Shown one piece after another: positions 22,121-33,540 of a DNA stretch of 64,000 nt. The stretch spans positions 45,068,450 through 45,132,449 of the forward strand of contig CM068545.1 of assembly GCA_035048495.1 (NCBI GenBank), in the 5' to 3' direction. The translations under genes and the position numbers were made by a program. Positions within the stretch are counted from its first letter, which is position 1; each line of letters starts with the position of its first letter. The notes below the pieces were generated by a model. That model saw only the letters and a list, made by a program, of their open reading frames with translations. It did no database searches and was not told where the DNA came from. The stretch comes from Euptelea pleiosperma. Taxonomy: Eukaryota; Streptophyta; Magnoliopsida; Ranunculales; Eupteleaceae.

Positions 22121-23700
22121 GATCAGTGTACACTACTCACCTTAGTGGCTAAGAGGTACTGACGAATTTATCAAGGGCGAAGACTACTGCCAGGAGTTCT
22201 TTCTCAGTGGTGGAGTAATTCATTTGGCAGAGTTAAGAGTTTTGCTCGCGTAGTAGATCACGTGTGACCTTTTGTTAACTCTCTGCCCTAGAACGGCGCC
22301 TAATGCGTAGTCAGAAGCATCGCACAATTACCTCGAAAGGTAGAGTCCAGTCCGGGGGACGGATAATGGGCGCAGTAGTGAGCTCAGATTTGAGACGCTC
22401 AAATGCCTTGACACAGTCAGCATTAAAGTCGAAAGGACTATCTTAGCCAGAAGATGGGACAGAGGTCCGAGGCGATTTGAGAAAGTCCTTGATGATTCGC
22501 CTATAGAATCCTCCGTGTCCCAGAAAAGGATCGGATGTCACGCACGGACTTAGGAATGGCAAGGTCGAGATGATATCGATTTTAGCTTTGTCGACCTCAA
22601 TGCCCTGATGGGAAATGACATTCCCAGAACAATGCCCTTCTTCACCATGAAGTGGCATTTTCCTCCAATTGAGGACAAGTCGCTTGTCCTGACAGCGTTT
22701 GAAGTACCAGCCCCTAGATGGTTCAGACAGTCAACAAAGGATGACCCAAAAACTGAGAAGTCGTCCATAAAGACTTCGAGAAATTTTTTCCACCATGTCA
22801 GAGAATATGCTCATCATACACCTTTGAAAAGTCGCGGGTGGCATTGCAGAGGCCAAAGGGCATGCGCTTGTAGGCAAAAGTGCCAAAGGGACAGGTGTAA
22901 GTTGTCTTCCTCATGATCCTCTGGGGCGATGGGTATTTGATTATACCCTGAGTAACCATCGAGGAAGCAGTAATAGGAGTGACCTGCTAGTCTCTCCAAC
23001 ATTTGGTCTATGAAGGGTAAAGGAAAATGGTCCTTCCTAGTGTTGGTGTTGATCGTCGGTAATCGATGCAGACTCTCCACCCTTTCTTCAGGCGCTGGGT
23101 GACCATTTCTTTGTTCTCATTTCCACCAACTGTGAACCTCCTGCCTTTTTAGGGACGACATGAATAGGACTCACCCATTTGCTATCGGAGATGGGGTAAA
23201 TGATACCCGCATCTAACAGTTAAGGACCTCGTCCCGGACTACATCCTTCAAGACGGGGTTCAACCTCCTCTGGTGTTCTCGAGAGGTTTTGGATTCATCC
23301 TCGAGATAGATGTGATGTTGGCACACCGAGGGGTCTATGCCTCGAATATCATCTATAGTCCAACCTATCGGCAGATTTGTGCTTGTTGAGCAGCTCGAGA
23401 AGTTTCTTACGTTCACTCGCAGATAAAGCGGAAGCAAGAATGACAGGGTAGGTTTCCTTAGGACCAAGATAGGCATAGGAAAGATCTGTGGGAAGAGGCT
23501 TAAGCTCCAATATTGGAGCAGATGGAGTAGAAATAGGTGTCACAAAAGACACGGATTGAAGAGGTTTGAGTTCAGTGGGTAAAGGAAGGATGGGTTCTCT
23601 GGCCATGGTTATCAGAGGCTCGAACTCGATGAGAGGAGCGGGGATCTCTTTCAGTGGAGCAGTCTCCAAAAGATCTTGAGATCAGAAATAGCTGACTCTG
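22121..23700 (-). pseudogene. Reverse transcriptase and N-terminal RNase H, frameshifted
   Basis: Reading the minus strand, pieces of the RT appear in changing frames. Around 23213-23669 is the region before the RT core. 22814-23080 carries HRLPTINTNTRKDHFPLPF, then CFLDGYSGYNQIPIAPEDH. 22550-22768 carries MDDFSVFGSSF, which includes the YMDD-box equivalent. 22340-22150 is RNase H. Compared with the sister copy on the plus strand, the breaks are single- or two-base losses or gains in short runs (e.g. near 22441-22445, 22530, 22910, 23120, 23375). The copy cannot make a full polyprotein as written. Confidence 0.8.
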
Positions 23701-23939
23701 TTGCAAGTCAGCTCCAAAGTGTTCTAGACACTGCTTAAGAATATCTTCGTGGAGTCCGGATTAGACTCTCAACGGCACACAATTTCATCGGTCACTTCGC
23801 GATCGGCATCTTGTTGCATTAAACGAAAGATGTTGACCTCAGCTTTGAGGTTACCGAAAGCAATGGACATGTTTCCGTCCCGGCACCCGATGTGTGCGTT
23901 CGCGGTGGCAAGGAATGGACGGCCTAAGATACCGGAATG

Positions 23940-24260
23940 CGGTTATCTGACACGGCTCGGTGTCTAGAATGATAAAGTCCACAGGATAATAAAAGTCAGC
24001 ACTTTTACTAGGACATCTCAATGATTCCTCTTGGAATCTTGATGGACTGATCAGCCAATTTCAGGGTGACATTGGTAGGCTTCATATCTTTCAGTCCTAA
24101 CTGCTGATATACCGAGAACGGTATGAGGTTAACGCTAGCCCCTAAATCTAGCAAGGCAGTGCAGCTAAAGTTGTCACCAATTTCACATTGGACAGTTGGG
24201 CTACCTGGATCCTTGTGTTTGATCACACTGTTGCGTTGAATGAACGCGGTAGCTTTTTCG
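23940..24260 (-). pseudogene. Retroviral-type aspartic protease domain
   Basis: The minus-strand frame contains ALLDLGASVNLIPFSVYQQ, the active-site motif in the DLGA form found in Athila/Tat elements where retroviruses have DTGA. The frame is lost soon after GIIE, just before 24008, relative to the sister copy, so the domain is split. In this family the protease cuts the Gag-Pol precursor. Confidence 0.75.
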
Positions 24261-26390
24261 GCCAAGAAGGCAGCTTTGGGTACATGCGTACGCCGCTTAA
24301 CTGTGCTACAAGTCCTTGAGGAATTTGGCATAGGAAGGGATTTGCTTGATAGCAGAAAGGAATGGGATATTGATCTGGACGTCTTTAAAGACATCTAAGA
24401 TCTCAGAGAATGGCTGTGTGCCCGGCTTATCTTGGACAAGTCTGTCCGGGAAGGGAGGCTTTACTCGACAAATGGATTTGTCTTTAACCTTAGATTTCTG
24501 CACAGGGATATCTGATGTTGGTGCATAGAGGTAGAAGAAGCAGAGGTAGGATTTGGACTAGTTTCCACGGTGCGAGTGATGGGTGGCTGGAGATGGCACC
24601 GGTGGTGGTTGGACTCCCATGTCCACAGTTTTTTCCCAGATCGTAGGGTGGTTACAGCTTGGCACCTCCCCTTGACACTTCTCATTCTGGCTTTGAGATT
24701 GGGATCCGATCTCATATATTGCCCCTTTGGCATTTCCTTTAGGGTTGGCAATGGGTTGGCTAGGAAAGATCCCCTTAGCTTTCTCAGCTTCCAAGTTACC
24801 TAGACGTTGCTCTCAGACGAAGCATGGATTGTCTGTGCTGTTGCTCTAGGCGTTGCATAGATTGTTGTTGCTGAGTAATGAGTTGAGCTAGAAGGTCTCG
24901 ATACCAGATTTGGGGACCCGACTGTTGGGGGACAGCTAATGGGAGCTGAGGCACCAATTCGCGACTCGAGCTCATTGGGGCATTATAGTTATAGGCTGGA
25001 GAATTAGTTGGGACAATCGGTTGGTTCTGAAAGGTCTGTGGGGACTCTTTGCTGATTCTGAAATGTGCTCGATTGTCCAGAGTATTGGACCCTGTTGGAA
25101 TTGCTGGTTCTGAGTAGTTGGGTACTGATTCTGCTGGTACTGACCCTGATTGAATTGCCTATTGGGTTGATTGAACCCAGGAGGATACATGCCTGAGGTT
25201 GACGTGGAGGTTGAGCTTGTGGTTGAGTAGACTGAGGCCTCCAAGAGAAGTTAGGGTGGTTTCTCGGTCCGGATGATAAGATTGACTATACGAGTTCTGA
25301 GTGGGTGGTTTGTATGTGCTGAAAGCACAAACTTCTTCCTGAAGAGGATTAGACCATCCTTCATTCAAAGGACAATGCTCAGTAGTATGGGAGGGTTGCA
25401 GACAGAGGGTGCAGGATTCCATAGGGCTCTCGTGTCCCACATGCATGACTGGGGTAGACTGTTGAGTAGGCTTTTGGACAGACACAGCCAGTGCCGAGAC
25501 TGACTTGCTCAACTCTTGAATGACAGATCGAAGCTCCGTATCAGCTGTAGCATCATGTCCCTTGGTTGTCCTTTGGACCGAAGTGGTTCGACTGAACTCT
25601 GAGTCCAGTCGTCCAATGTTGAGAGTTTTCTCCTAACTCTCCCAAGAATTTGTATGCATCGGTCGGAGTTTGGTGCAGGAATTTTCCTTGGCACATTGAC
25701 TCTACCATGGTCCGGGACTCATCAGTAAGTCCCTTATAGAAGACGTGGACAAGATTGCCCTTGTCGATGCTATGGTGGGGACACTTAGTCAGGTAGTCTT
25801 GGAATCTATCCCATGCTTCAAAAATTTCTCATCGGACTTCTGTCTCAAGTCCTGAATGAGTTGCTTCATTTGGTTGGTCCGAGTCATGGGGTAGAATTTA
25901 GACATGAAATTTGCCCACCAATTCTTTCCCAACTGCTGATTGAATCAGCGGGTAAGGAGTAGAGCCAATCTGAGGCTCGGTCTTTGAGCGAGAATGGGAA
26001 ACTCGCAGACGGACATTGTCATCATCGAGGTTCTGATTCTTGAAAAGTAGGATGACATGTTGGAATTCCTAATATGGGAATATGGGTCTTCTCTTGGGAG
26101 ACCACGAAAGGTTGGCAGACATTTGGATCGTCTGTGCCCTGATCTCAAATTGTACCCGCAGTAGTAGGTGGGAGAACAATGCAAGTGGGCGGATTGGCAG
26201 AGATAGGAGCGAACGTCTCGATAAGAGGTCGTTCGACTGCCATGACTACAAAGGTAGTAGTACTGGGGGAGGCGGGTGGGGAAAGAGATGGGGAAGAATT
26301 CAGTGGAGGATCCACTGTAGGGACGTGATTCTCAGATCGAACCAAGCGTTTGTTCGGACGATTCCAAACGGGCATACGCGAATGAGGCAA
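24260..26390 (-). pseudogene. gag of the minus-strand element, multiply frameshifted
   Basis: The likely N-terminus is at about 26250-26390 (frame with MAVERPLIETFAP). The capsid-like part (26180-25500) appears in alternating frames. A CCHC zinc knuckle, C-x2-C-x4-H-x4-C, is found in MESCTLCLQPSHTTEHC (about 25360-25412). The Q/N-rich tail spans about 25250-24800. Gag forms the particle that packages element RNA. At least six small indels separate readable pieces. The sister copy at 30636-31821 is open over the equivalent C-terminal half. Confidence 0.75.
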
Positions 26391-28060
26391 GCTCTATACT
26401 TGGCAAAAAGTTGCCAGAGAGGAACAGTATCCTAATGATGCACACCAAGCACAGATAATCCTATTCTAAGCAATCAGGATATATTTTAGGAATTATCTTT
26501 GTTAGTTTTGGGGCTAGAGTAGATTATGCCAGTGGGCGGACCACTGGTTTATCTTTTAACCGCCGGACTAACTGTTTTGCACTCAGAGGTTCTCACCAGG
26601 CTACACTCTTCAGAGCGAATCCTTTAGTACTAGCTCTAGTTAACAACAAGGCAATCCGAAGCCTAGGACAGACGTGCGGCACAATGGCTGGCTTAAGTAC
26701 GTCCCAGACTAACCGGATTGGTCAAGTGATAAGAAGAGTGTTCCTCGGGTTAAGCTAGGGTTGGTGCGTGTTCCTAGTCCACACGTAACTAACCGCCGAA
26801 TAGTCCAAGATGCCACGTCGAGCTTAGTGTACTTGAGTAGCAGGACTTATGGGTGTGTTAGACAACAGGGACCCGCGCTCGTGTCTTATTTCGATTGGAT
26901 GTTAAGCGGGTTCGCTTTGCGTGGATTTTTTCCTCGAACACCGGGCTAATTGGCTCTACTTCTTGATTCTTTTTATTAAATGGAGCCTTGGGATCAAATC
27001 CAGTTGGAATGATGAGGTGGGTGATGAAATCCACCAAGTTTCAATTTGGAGCTGGGTCTGCTTCTTAGAGTTGATTGATAACGGCCACGCCACGCAAGTC
27101 GAAGCATATGGATTGCGGAAAGCAAAAGACAAGCGGCAATGATGCACCAATATGCTCTGTCTCGCACTCAAGGCGAGGATAGAGACTTACCTCCCGTGGG
27201 CCACGCCACGGGGTCTCCTCCGTGGGTTAGAGAGGGGTATCCTAATGGGCTTGGGCCCGACTCCACCCTTTGAGCTTTCGCTCTCTACCCACACTGGATC
27301 GTGTTCCTGCAGAAAAGTTAGATCGCACGGTCTAGGTATTCGGGGATTCTATTTGGAAGATCCTTGCCTTTTTAGGGTTCACTGAAACAAGCACTAGATT
27401 TAGGCAAGTTTTTGAATTAGTTTCCAAATTCGAGATGGGTTAAAATTTAGGAATTCCCAGATTGGAAAATACTAAATTGGAAAGTTTCCCGAACTGTGGA
27501 GATCTTCCAAGAAAGATCTGATTGCGAGATCCCTTATAATTTTGGGAAATTTCCCAAATTGAAATTCTGCTAGATATGGGATGTTCCTTTTGCAGACTTT
27601 TCCAAATTCGGAAGATTTCTAAAGATAGAAATTCTTCTAAAGCGGAAACTTCTAAAAGGGGAAACCCCTAATTAAGCAGAGTTTCAAGATTTTGGAATCT
27701 TTCCAAAAATCGCAAATCCTTGATTGGTGATTTCTAAAAATCTACAGAATATAAACCCTAATTTTTTTGAATTTTGATTTTTTTAATTTTTTTGGTAATT
27801 TCCACTTAATCTAGGGTTTCTAAAAAACCCTAGAACAAGATCTAGCAGTTATATGGAAAGCAGTAAAATTCCTAAATTATTACAAATTGCACTCGGCCTT
27901 CCGAGGCATTAAAAATAGTAATTTAAAAATGCTAAAAATCAACAAAAACAAAAAATAGAAAGTTTCCCGAAAAGGTCGGGCTGGCCAAATTGAGCAGCTT
28001 TTCGCTTCAGCAACTTTCCAATTCCGTCTTTACGTCCTTTTTCGCACTCCCGAACACCCG
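26391..28060 (-). other. 5' leader of the minus-strand element
   Basis: About 1.7 kb between the primer-binding site and gag with no convincing frame. The stretch 27390-27880 is AT-rich with recurring TTCCCAAATT/AATTTGGAAA words. Packaging or translation signals would be expected in this interval but cannot be identified by eye. Confidence 0.6.
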
Positions 28061-28076
28061 AGCGGCAGCGGCGCCA
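28061..28076 (-). promoter_or_regulatory. tRNA primer-binding site
   Basis: The minus strand reads TGGCGCCGCTGCCGCT, two bases inside the 5' LTR end (CCTACTTTCA, then AA, then TGGCGCC). TGGCGCCG-type sites are those used by Athila/Tat elements and are usually attributed to tRNA-Asp or a related tRNA. The exact tRNA was not checked. The position fixes the orientation of the element. Confidence 0.8.
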
Positions 28077-28078
28077 TT

Positions 28079-28658
28079 TGAAAGTAGGATTTTTCCGCGT
28101 CGTTGGTTTCGGAAATCCTAGATCTCAACAATATTTGTAATTATCCGATTCTTTTTCACTCAAATCCTGCAAAAATCACAGGGTTGTACAGTGGCTCGTG
28201 TCGGATGTCGATCCGCACTCGGGGTTAGTTTGCGTAATTCAACGACATGAAATGACGGATTTTTATCAAGAAAACATGGAGAGGTGAGAATGGCGATGGA
28301 TTTAAAACATTCTTAGTGATTTTTAGAGAGAGAAATTACCACAAATAATCAAAAACACAAAAGTAAACTAACAAATGCAAAAATAATAATTTTATTCATC
28401 CTCAATGAGTCTTACAAAATCAAACTAAATTCAAAAATTAACCTAGAAAACCATAAAAATTAGAGAGAGAAATGAGAAAATGTAGAGAGAGAAACATCGA
28501 AGAAGGCTATCCTAGAGAGAGAAAATATGGGGGAGAGAGAAAGTGGAGAGATCTAGAGAGAGAAGAGAACTCTTACCTTGGAGTGGAGACGAATCAGCAA
28601 GGATGGGCAGCAATTAAAGACAAGAAGCTTTACCTCTTCCCACCTTCATTCTTCTTTA

Positions 28659-28704
<46 letters not shown>

Positions 28705-30635
28705 GCAGGCGTTGGAGGCTTGGGCTGCTTGCTAGTGAGGGATGACGATGGGTTGCTGAACAGCCAACCCAGATGAGGAAGACGTGAGGTGGTTGCAGCA
28801 GGTGTGAGCGTCACGATGGAGAAGCAGGTTCCGGCGACCAAAGAGATATGCAGGCGGTTTGGTAAAAGCTCGCTACACTTGGCAGCAAGCTTTTACGGTG
28901 GAAGGAGGGGGCAATACATGGATGGCGGTAAAAGCTGCTGGAGCAGCTGGCGGAATGGAGAGATGGACAGCAGGCGGTAATGGAGGTTACCGGATTTAAT
29001 GTTGTTCGCCGGAGTTGCAGGTTGCAACTCCGGTAATCTTCTTTTTCTTTTTTTTTTTTTTTTGTTTTCGTTTCTTCCTTTGAAAGAAAGAAGATGAGAG
29101 GGAACACAGGCGATGAGGACTACTGGTGAAGGTGCCGACTAAGGGAAGTGTTGCTGTGGGAGTTGCAGGCGGACCTGCAACTCTTGGTGGAGGCGGTAAT
29201 GGAGGTTGCCGGAGTTGCAACCTGCAACTCCGGTGATCTTAAATTTTTTTTTTTTTTTTTTTTTGTTCAACAGCTTGGGGAGTTCAGAGGGATGGAAGAG
29301 GGCGGCTTAGAGTGGGAAGAGAGGAGAGAAGAGGAGAGTGGGACGGTGAAAGGAGAAGGTGATGAAGGGGGCGGCCAGCTAAAGATAGAAAAAAAATCAA
29401 TCCCTTGGTCTAACGGCTTTGGGGCTTTTATAACTTGTTTCTAAAAGCGTGGGAGAGAGCCTTGGGTCCGATTTAGGGTTTTTCTCCTCAAAGAAAAACG
29501 TGGAGTCCCCCCTTTGTGGAGATCGTTCCCTCTTAAGCGTGGGGCCCTTGTGGGGATTTAAAAAAAAACGCCCAAAGATTTCCCAAAAATCCATCACTAG
29601 CTACCCCCATCTTTTAGAAACTTTCATATGAAAACTTCTTTTTTTAAAAAAATATTTTTATAAAATATCATCTTTTACATGCCCAACACCTAGTTTTCTT
29701 CTAGGATAAAATCTCCCTCCTTTTTTGAAAACCACAAATTCCTTTTTGAAGAAATATTTGTCTTTAAAAAAAATCTTTGTTTCATAAATCTTTTCCAAAA
29801 TTTATTCTCCTATCCTTCATCTTCTTTAAAAACCATTTCCTATCCATGCTAGGCATGTGGGTCCAACGGAATGGCTGGGCAGTGAGTAATGGGCCCGCAC
29901 TGCATCTTGGCTTAAGCCCATAGGATTGAATATGAAGTGACTGAGCGATCGTATGGTAGAGATGGAGGGTGATGATCGGGCGATGGAGATTGGCCAAGGT
30001 AGGCCGTAGGATTGAGTGATTGAGGAGGGAGAAAGGATCAGATGATTTGGATTGTGAGTAAAGAGAGAATGAAGATTTAGAGAGAGGAGAGAGAAAATAA
30101 TAAAAAAAACTGCTAGCAGAGGGTTTGGAACCCTGGTCTCTGACTTGGTCTTTTGCATGCTTTACCAACTGAGCTAGTCCTCAACTTGTGTTAGTTGATA
30201 AGCTTTAATTTCCTTAGTCTCTTCTTTAAGGGCTTGTCTCTCCTTCTCCCTTTGTCGTCTCTCGACTCTTTTGCTCTCTCTGGCTCTTCTTCTCTCTTTG
30301 GCCTACATTTTCTTGTCCAAGTCCACTGGCTTTTTATGCTTTGATTAAAGGCATTGTAGGTTGATTGTGGGCCCACCAGTCTTGAGAACCGTCTGATCGG
30401 GTTTCCTGCGACAAAAGAAGCGCGTAATGAGACTCAATCAGAACGGCTTTATATCTAGACTTCCAAAAATGTGTTTAATGCATGCAAATATACCATTTCG
30501 TCCAGAAAAGTGTATTTTACGCAATGAGATAGACTCTTACGTAGAAAAGTGGATAATTAGAGCAGTTTTACGTAGGAGAGTGCGATAACGCTAACAGGAT
30601 AAGTGCTTAAAATAAGCACTTTTGAGCGAATATCA
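28079..30635 (-). mobile_element. 5' LTR (copy B) of the minus-strand Athila-type element
   Basis: 2557 bp, plus strand TGAAAGTAGG to GCGAATATCA. Nearly identical to LTR A apart from the ~110-bp segment missing after the T run (28663-28699) and a few single bases. Hairpins lie at 29009-29033 and 29209-29233, and the tRNA-like segment at 30116-30185. Its right neighbour is gag of the plus-strand element, starting at AGAGCCCTATGG in mid-gene. Confidence 0.9.
30116..30185 (-). other. tRNA-like segment in LTR B
   Basis: A-box at 30163-30176 and B-box at 30120-30134 on the minus strand, same sequence as in LTR A, with the same unpaired acceptor arms. Confidence 0.5.
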
Positions 30636-31821
30636 AGAGCCCTATGGAATCCTGCACCCTCTGTCTGCAACCCTCCCATACTACTGAGCATTGTCCTTTG
30701 AATGAAGGGTGGTCTAATCCTCTTCAGGAAGAAGTTTGTGCTTTCAGCACATACAAACCACCCACTCAGAACTCGTATAGTCAATCTTATCATCCGGACA
30801 CGAGAAACCACCCTAACTTTTCTTGGAGGCCTCAGTCTACTCAACCACAAGCTCAACCTCCACGTCAACCTCAGGGCATGTATCCTCCTGGGTTCAATCA
30901 ATCCAATAGGCAATTCAATCAGGGACAATATCAGCAGAATCAGTACCCATCTACTCAGAACCAGCAGTTCCAACAGGGTCAATACTCTGGACAACAGAGC
31001 ACATTTCAGAATCAGCAAAGAGTTCCCCAGAACTTTCAGAACCAACAGATTGTCCCAACCAATTCTTCCGCCTATAACTATAATGCCCCGATGAGCTCGA
31101 GTCGCGAATTGGTGCCTCAGCTCCCTTTAGCTGTTCCCCAACAGTCGGTCCCCAAATCTGGTATAGAGGACCTTCTAGCTCAACTCATTACTCAGCAACA
31201 ACAATCTATGCAACGCCTAGAGCAACAGCAACAACAATCCTTGCTTCGTCTAGAGCAACGCTTAGGCAACCTGGAAGCTGAGAAAGCTAAAGGCATCTTT
31301 CCTAGCCAACCCATTGCCAACCCTAAAGGAAATGCCAAAGGGGCAGTATATGAGATCGGATCCCAATCTCAAAGCCAGAATGAGAAGTGTCAAGGGGAGG
31401 TGCAAGCTGTAACCACCCTACGATCTGGAAAAACTGTGGACATGGGAGTCCAACCACCACCGGTGCCATCTCCGGCACCCATCACTCGCACAGAGGAAAC
31501 TAGTCCTAATCCTACCTCTGCTTCTTCTACCTCTGCACCAACATCAGATATCCCTGTGCAGAAATCTAAGGCTAAAGACAAATCCATTTGTCGAGTAAAG
31601 CCTCCCTTCCCGGACAGACTTGTCCAAGATAAGCGGGATCAGCAATTCTCTGAGATCTTAGATGTCTTTAAAGACGTCCAGATCAATATCCCATTCCTTT
31701 CTGCTATCAAGCAAATCCCTTCCTATGCCAAATTCCTCAAGGACTTGTGCACAGTTAAGTGGCGTACGCATGTACCCAAAGCTGCTTTCTTGGCCGAAAA
31801 AGCTACCGCGTTCATTCAACG
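30636..31821 (+). pseudogene. gag C-terminal half of the plus-strand element
   Basis: Open frame from the breakpoint to the solo-LTR insertion. The ATG at 30644 is internal. It starts with the CCHC knuckle CTLCLQPSHTTEHC (30653-30694, C-x2-C-x4-H-x4-C), then RNHPNFSW, an Athila gag signature. A long Q/N/P-rich segment follows, then a glutamine-rich amphipathic stretch (QQQQSMQRLEQQQQQSLLRL) suggesting coiled coil. A K/S/T/P-rich linker leads to a conserved tail (PSYAKFLKDL). It is 5'-truncated. After 31821 the frame runs into LTR sequence and stops at 31864. Confidence 0.8.
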
Positions 31822-32401
31822 TGAAAATAGGATTTTTCCGCGTCGTTGGTTTCGGAAATCCTAGATCTCAACAATATTTGTAATTATCCGATTCTTTTTC
31901 ACTCAAATCCTGCAAAAATCACAGGGTTGTACAGTGGCTCGTGTCGGATGTCGATCCGCACTCGGGGTTAGTTTGCGTAATTCAACGACATGAAATGACG
32001 GATTTTTATCAAGAAAACATGGAGAGGTGAGAATGGTGATGGATTTAAAACATTCTTAGTGATTTTTAGAGAGAGAAATTACCACAAATAATCAAAAACA
32101 CAAAAGTAAACTAACAAATGCAAAAATAATAATTTTATTCATCCTCAATGAGTCTTACAAAATCAAACTAAATTCAAAAATTAACCTAGAAAACCATAAA
32201 AATTAGAGAGAGAAATGAGAAAATGTAGAGAAAGAAACATCGAAGAAGGCTATCCTAGAGAGAGAAAATATGGGGGAGAGAGAAAGTGGAGAGATCTAGA
32301 GAGAGAAGAGAACTCTTACCTTGGAGTGGAGACGAATCAGCAAGGATGGGCAGCAACTAAAGACAAGAAGCTTTACCTCTTCCCACCTTCATTCTTCTTT
32401 A

Positions 32402-32406
<5 letters not shown>

Positions 32407-32445
<39 letters not shown>
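32407..32445 (+). repeat. Poly-T tract in LTR C
   Basis: T homopolymer of about 39 bases at the same place as the tracts in LTR A (16567-16629) and LTR B (28663-28699). The lengths differ strongly, as expected for a homopolymer. Other T runs are at about 32971-33002 and 34532-34566. Confidence 0.9.
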
Positions 32446-32968
32446 CTTTGCAAGGTGATTTTTTTGAACAAGGTGAAGACGGTGAGAAGAATGGAGGAGA
32501 TGAGTTCGATGAAGGGGCGAGGAGCTATTAGACCTGCAACTTAGTGTTGTAGGTCATGGTGAAGACGGTGCTGGACAGGTAGGGACGATCTCCCTTCTCC
32601 CTTTTTCTTCTTCTTCCTTTTTTTCTTTTTTTTTTTTTTCTTTTTCTTTGATGAAACGGTGAAGGGGATGAGAGGAGAGAGGGGCAGGGCGGTGCAAGGC
32701 TTTTGCACACTGGTTTGACGGTGTGGTGCAAGGGCTGGATGTGCAGGCGGAGGAGAGAGCATTGGGCTACCGGAGTTGCAGGTGGAGGGCGGTGTGCAGC
32801 AGCTCGGAAAGTTGCTGTTCGTGGTAGCAGGCAGTGCTACGCACTGGTGGAAGATGAGGAGCAGGGAAGAAGAATAAAGAAGAAGGAGAGAAGAGGAAGA
32901 CGAAGAAAGAAGGGGCAATGAGATCCTCACAGAGTTCGCCGGCGTTAATGGAGTTCGCCGGCGATTCT

Positions 32969-33007
<39 letters not shown>

Positions 33008-33118
33008 TCAAAGCCGATAACGGCTTGAGTTGGTGGCGAGATGAGGAAGAATAAGAAGGAAGGATGGGGGAGAGGGAAGAGATCTTAGCAGGCTGGGGAG
33101 CCCACTTGGAAGGACTGG

Positions 33119-33144
33119 CCGGAGTTGCAGGTCTGCAACTCCGG
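33119..33144. repeat. Hairpins of LTR C (first of four)
   Basis: Arms CCGGAGTTGCAG and CTGCAACTCCGG around GT. Exact second copy at 33302-33327. Variants with 10-base arms at 33993-34016 and 34188-34213. They are separated by purine-rich GAA tracts. Confidence 0.88.
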
Positions 33145-33344
33145 TGGATCAGAAAACAAATAAGGAGAAGGAGAAGACGAAGAGAAGAGGAAAAAGAATA
33201 AGAAGAAGAGGAAAGGAGATGGGGAGGCGATTTTACAGCAACTGTTGGTTGCTGGTCCGCAAGAAGGGAGACTCGTGGGCAGCAACCGAAGTTACAGATT
33301 GCCGGAGTTGCAGGTCTGCAACTCCGGTAATCAGGTTGAAAGGA

Positions 33345-33540
33345 AAAGACGAAACAGAAGAAGAAGAAGAAGGAAAAGGAAGAAGAAGAAGAAGAAGAAG
33401 AAGAAGAAGAAGAAGAAGAAGAAAAAGGGGGGGGGGTTGCTCCACCAACTCGCCGGAGAAAGGTCGCCGGAAGAGGGAGGAAGAAGAAGAAAAGGAAGAG
33501 AAGAAGAAAAAAATGGAAGAGAAAGGGGGGGGGAGAGAGA
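33345..33540 (+). repeat. GAA/GGA purine-rich tract
   Basis: Almost pure purine on the plus strand from about 33345, including a (GAA)n run at 33358-33422 and G runs, broken only by a short mixed segment (33438-33470). A similar tract spans about 34026-34430. Such homopurine-homopyrimidine DNA can form triplexes and is prone to length change. Confidence 0.8.

Larger units (their letters stand above)
15994..30635 (-). mobile_element. Athila-lineage Ty3/gypsy retrotransposon, minus strand, probably recombinant
   Basis: Total 14.6 kb. From right to left it has a 5' LTR (28079-30635), primer-binding site (28061-28076), leader, gag, protease, reverse transcriptase, RNase H, integrase (to 20597), a long non-coding 3' region, a polypurine tract at 18663 and a 3' LTR (15994-18662). 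The Athila assignment rests on the gag CCHC knuckle followed by an RNHPNFSW-like motif (well seen in the sister copy), the DLGAS protease, the integrase sequence and the TGGCGCCGCTGCCGCT primer site. The two LTRs are nearly identical except for a ~112-bp length difference. Flanking 5-mers are GGAGG on the left and AGAGC on the right, so there is no target duplication. Coding regions other than RNase H/integrase are broken by many 1-2 base indels. Confidence 0.85.

Noticed and set aside
20597..26390. Endogenous pararetrovirus (caulimovirid) origin of the pol genes
   Set aside because: Long LTRs, integrase with DD35E, a tRNA primer site next to the LTR and the Athila gag pattern all indicate a Ty3/gypsy retrotransposon. 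No movement or coat protein of a caulimovirid is seen.
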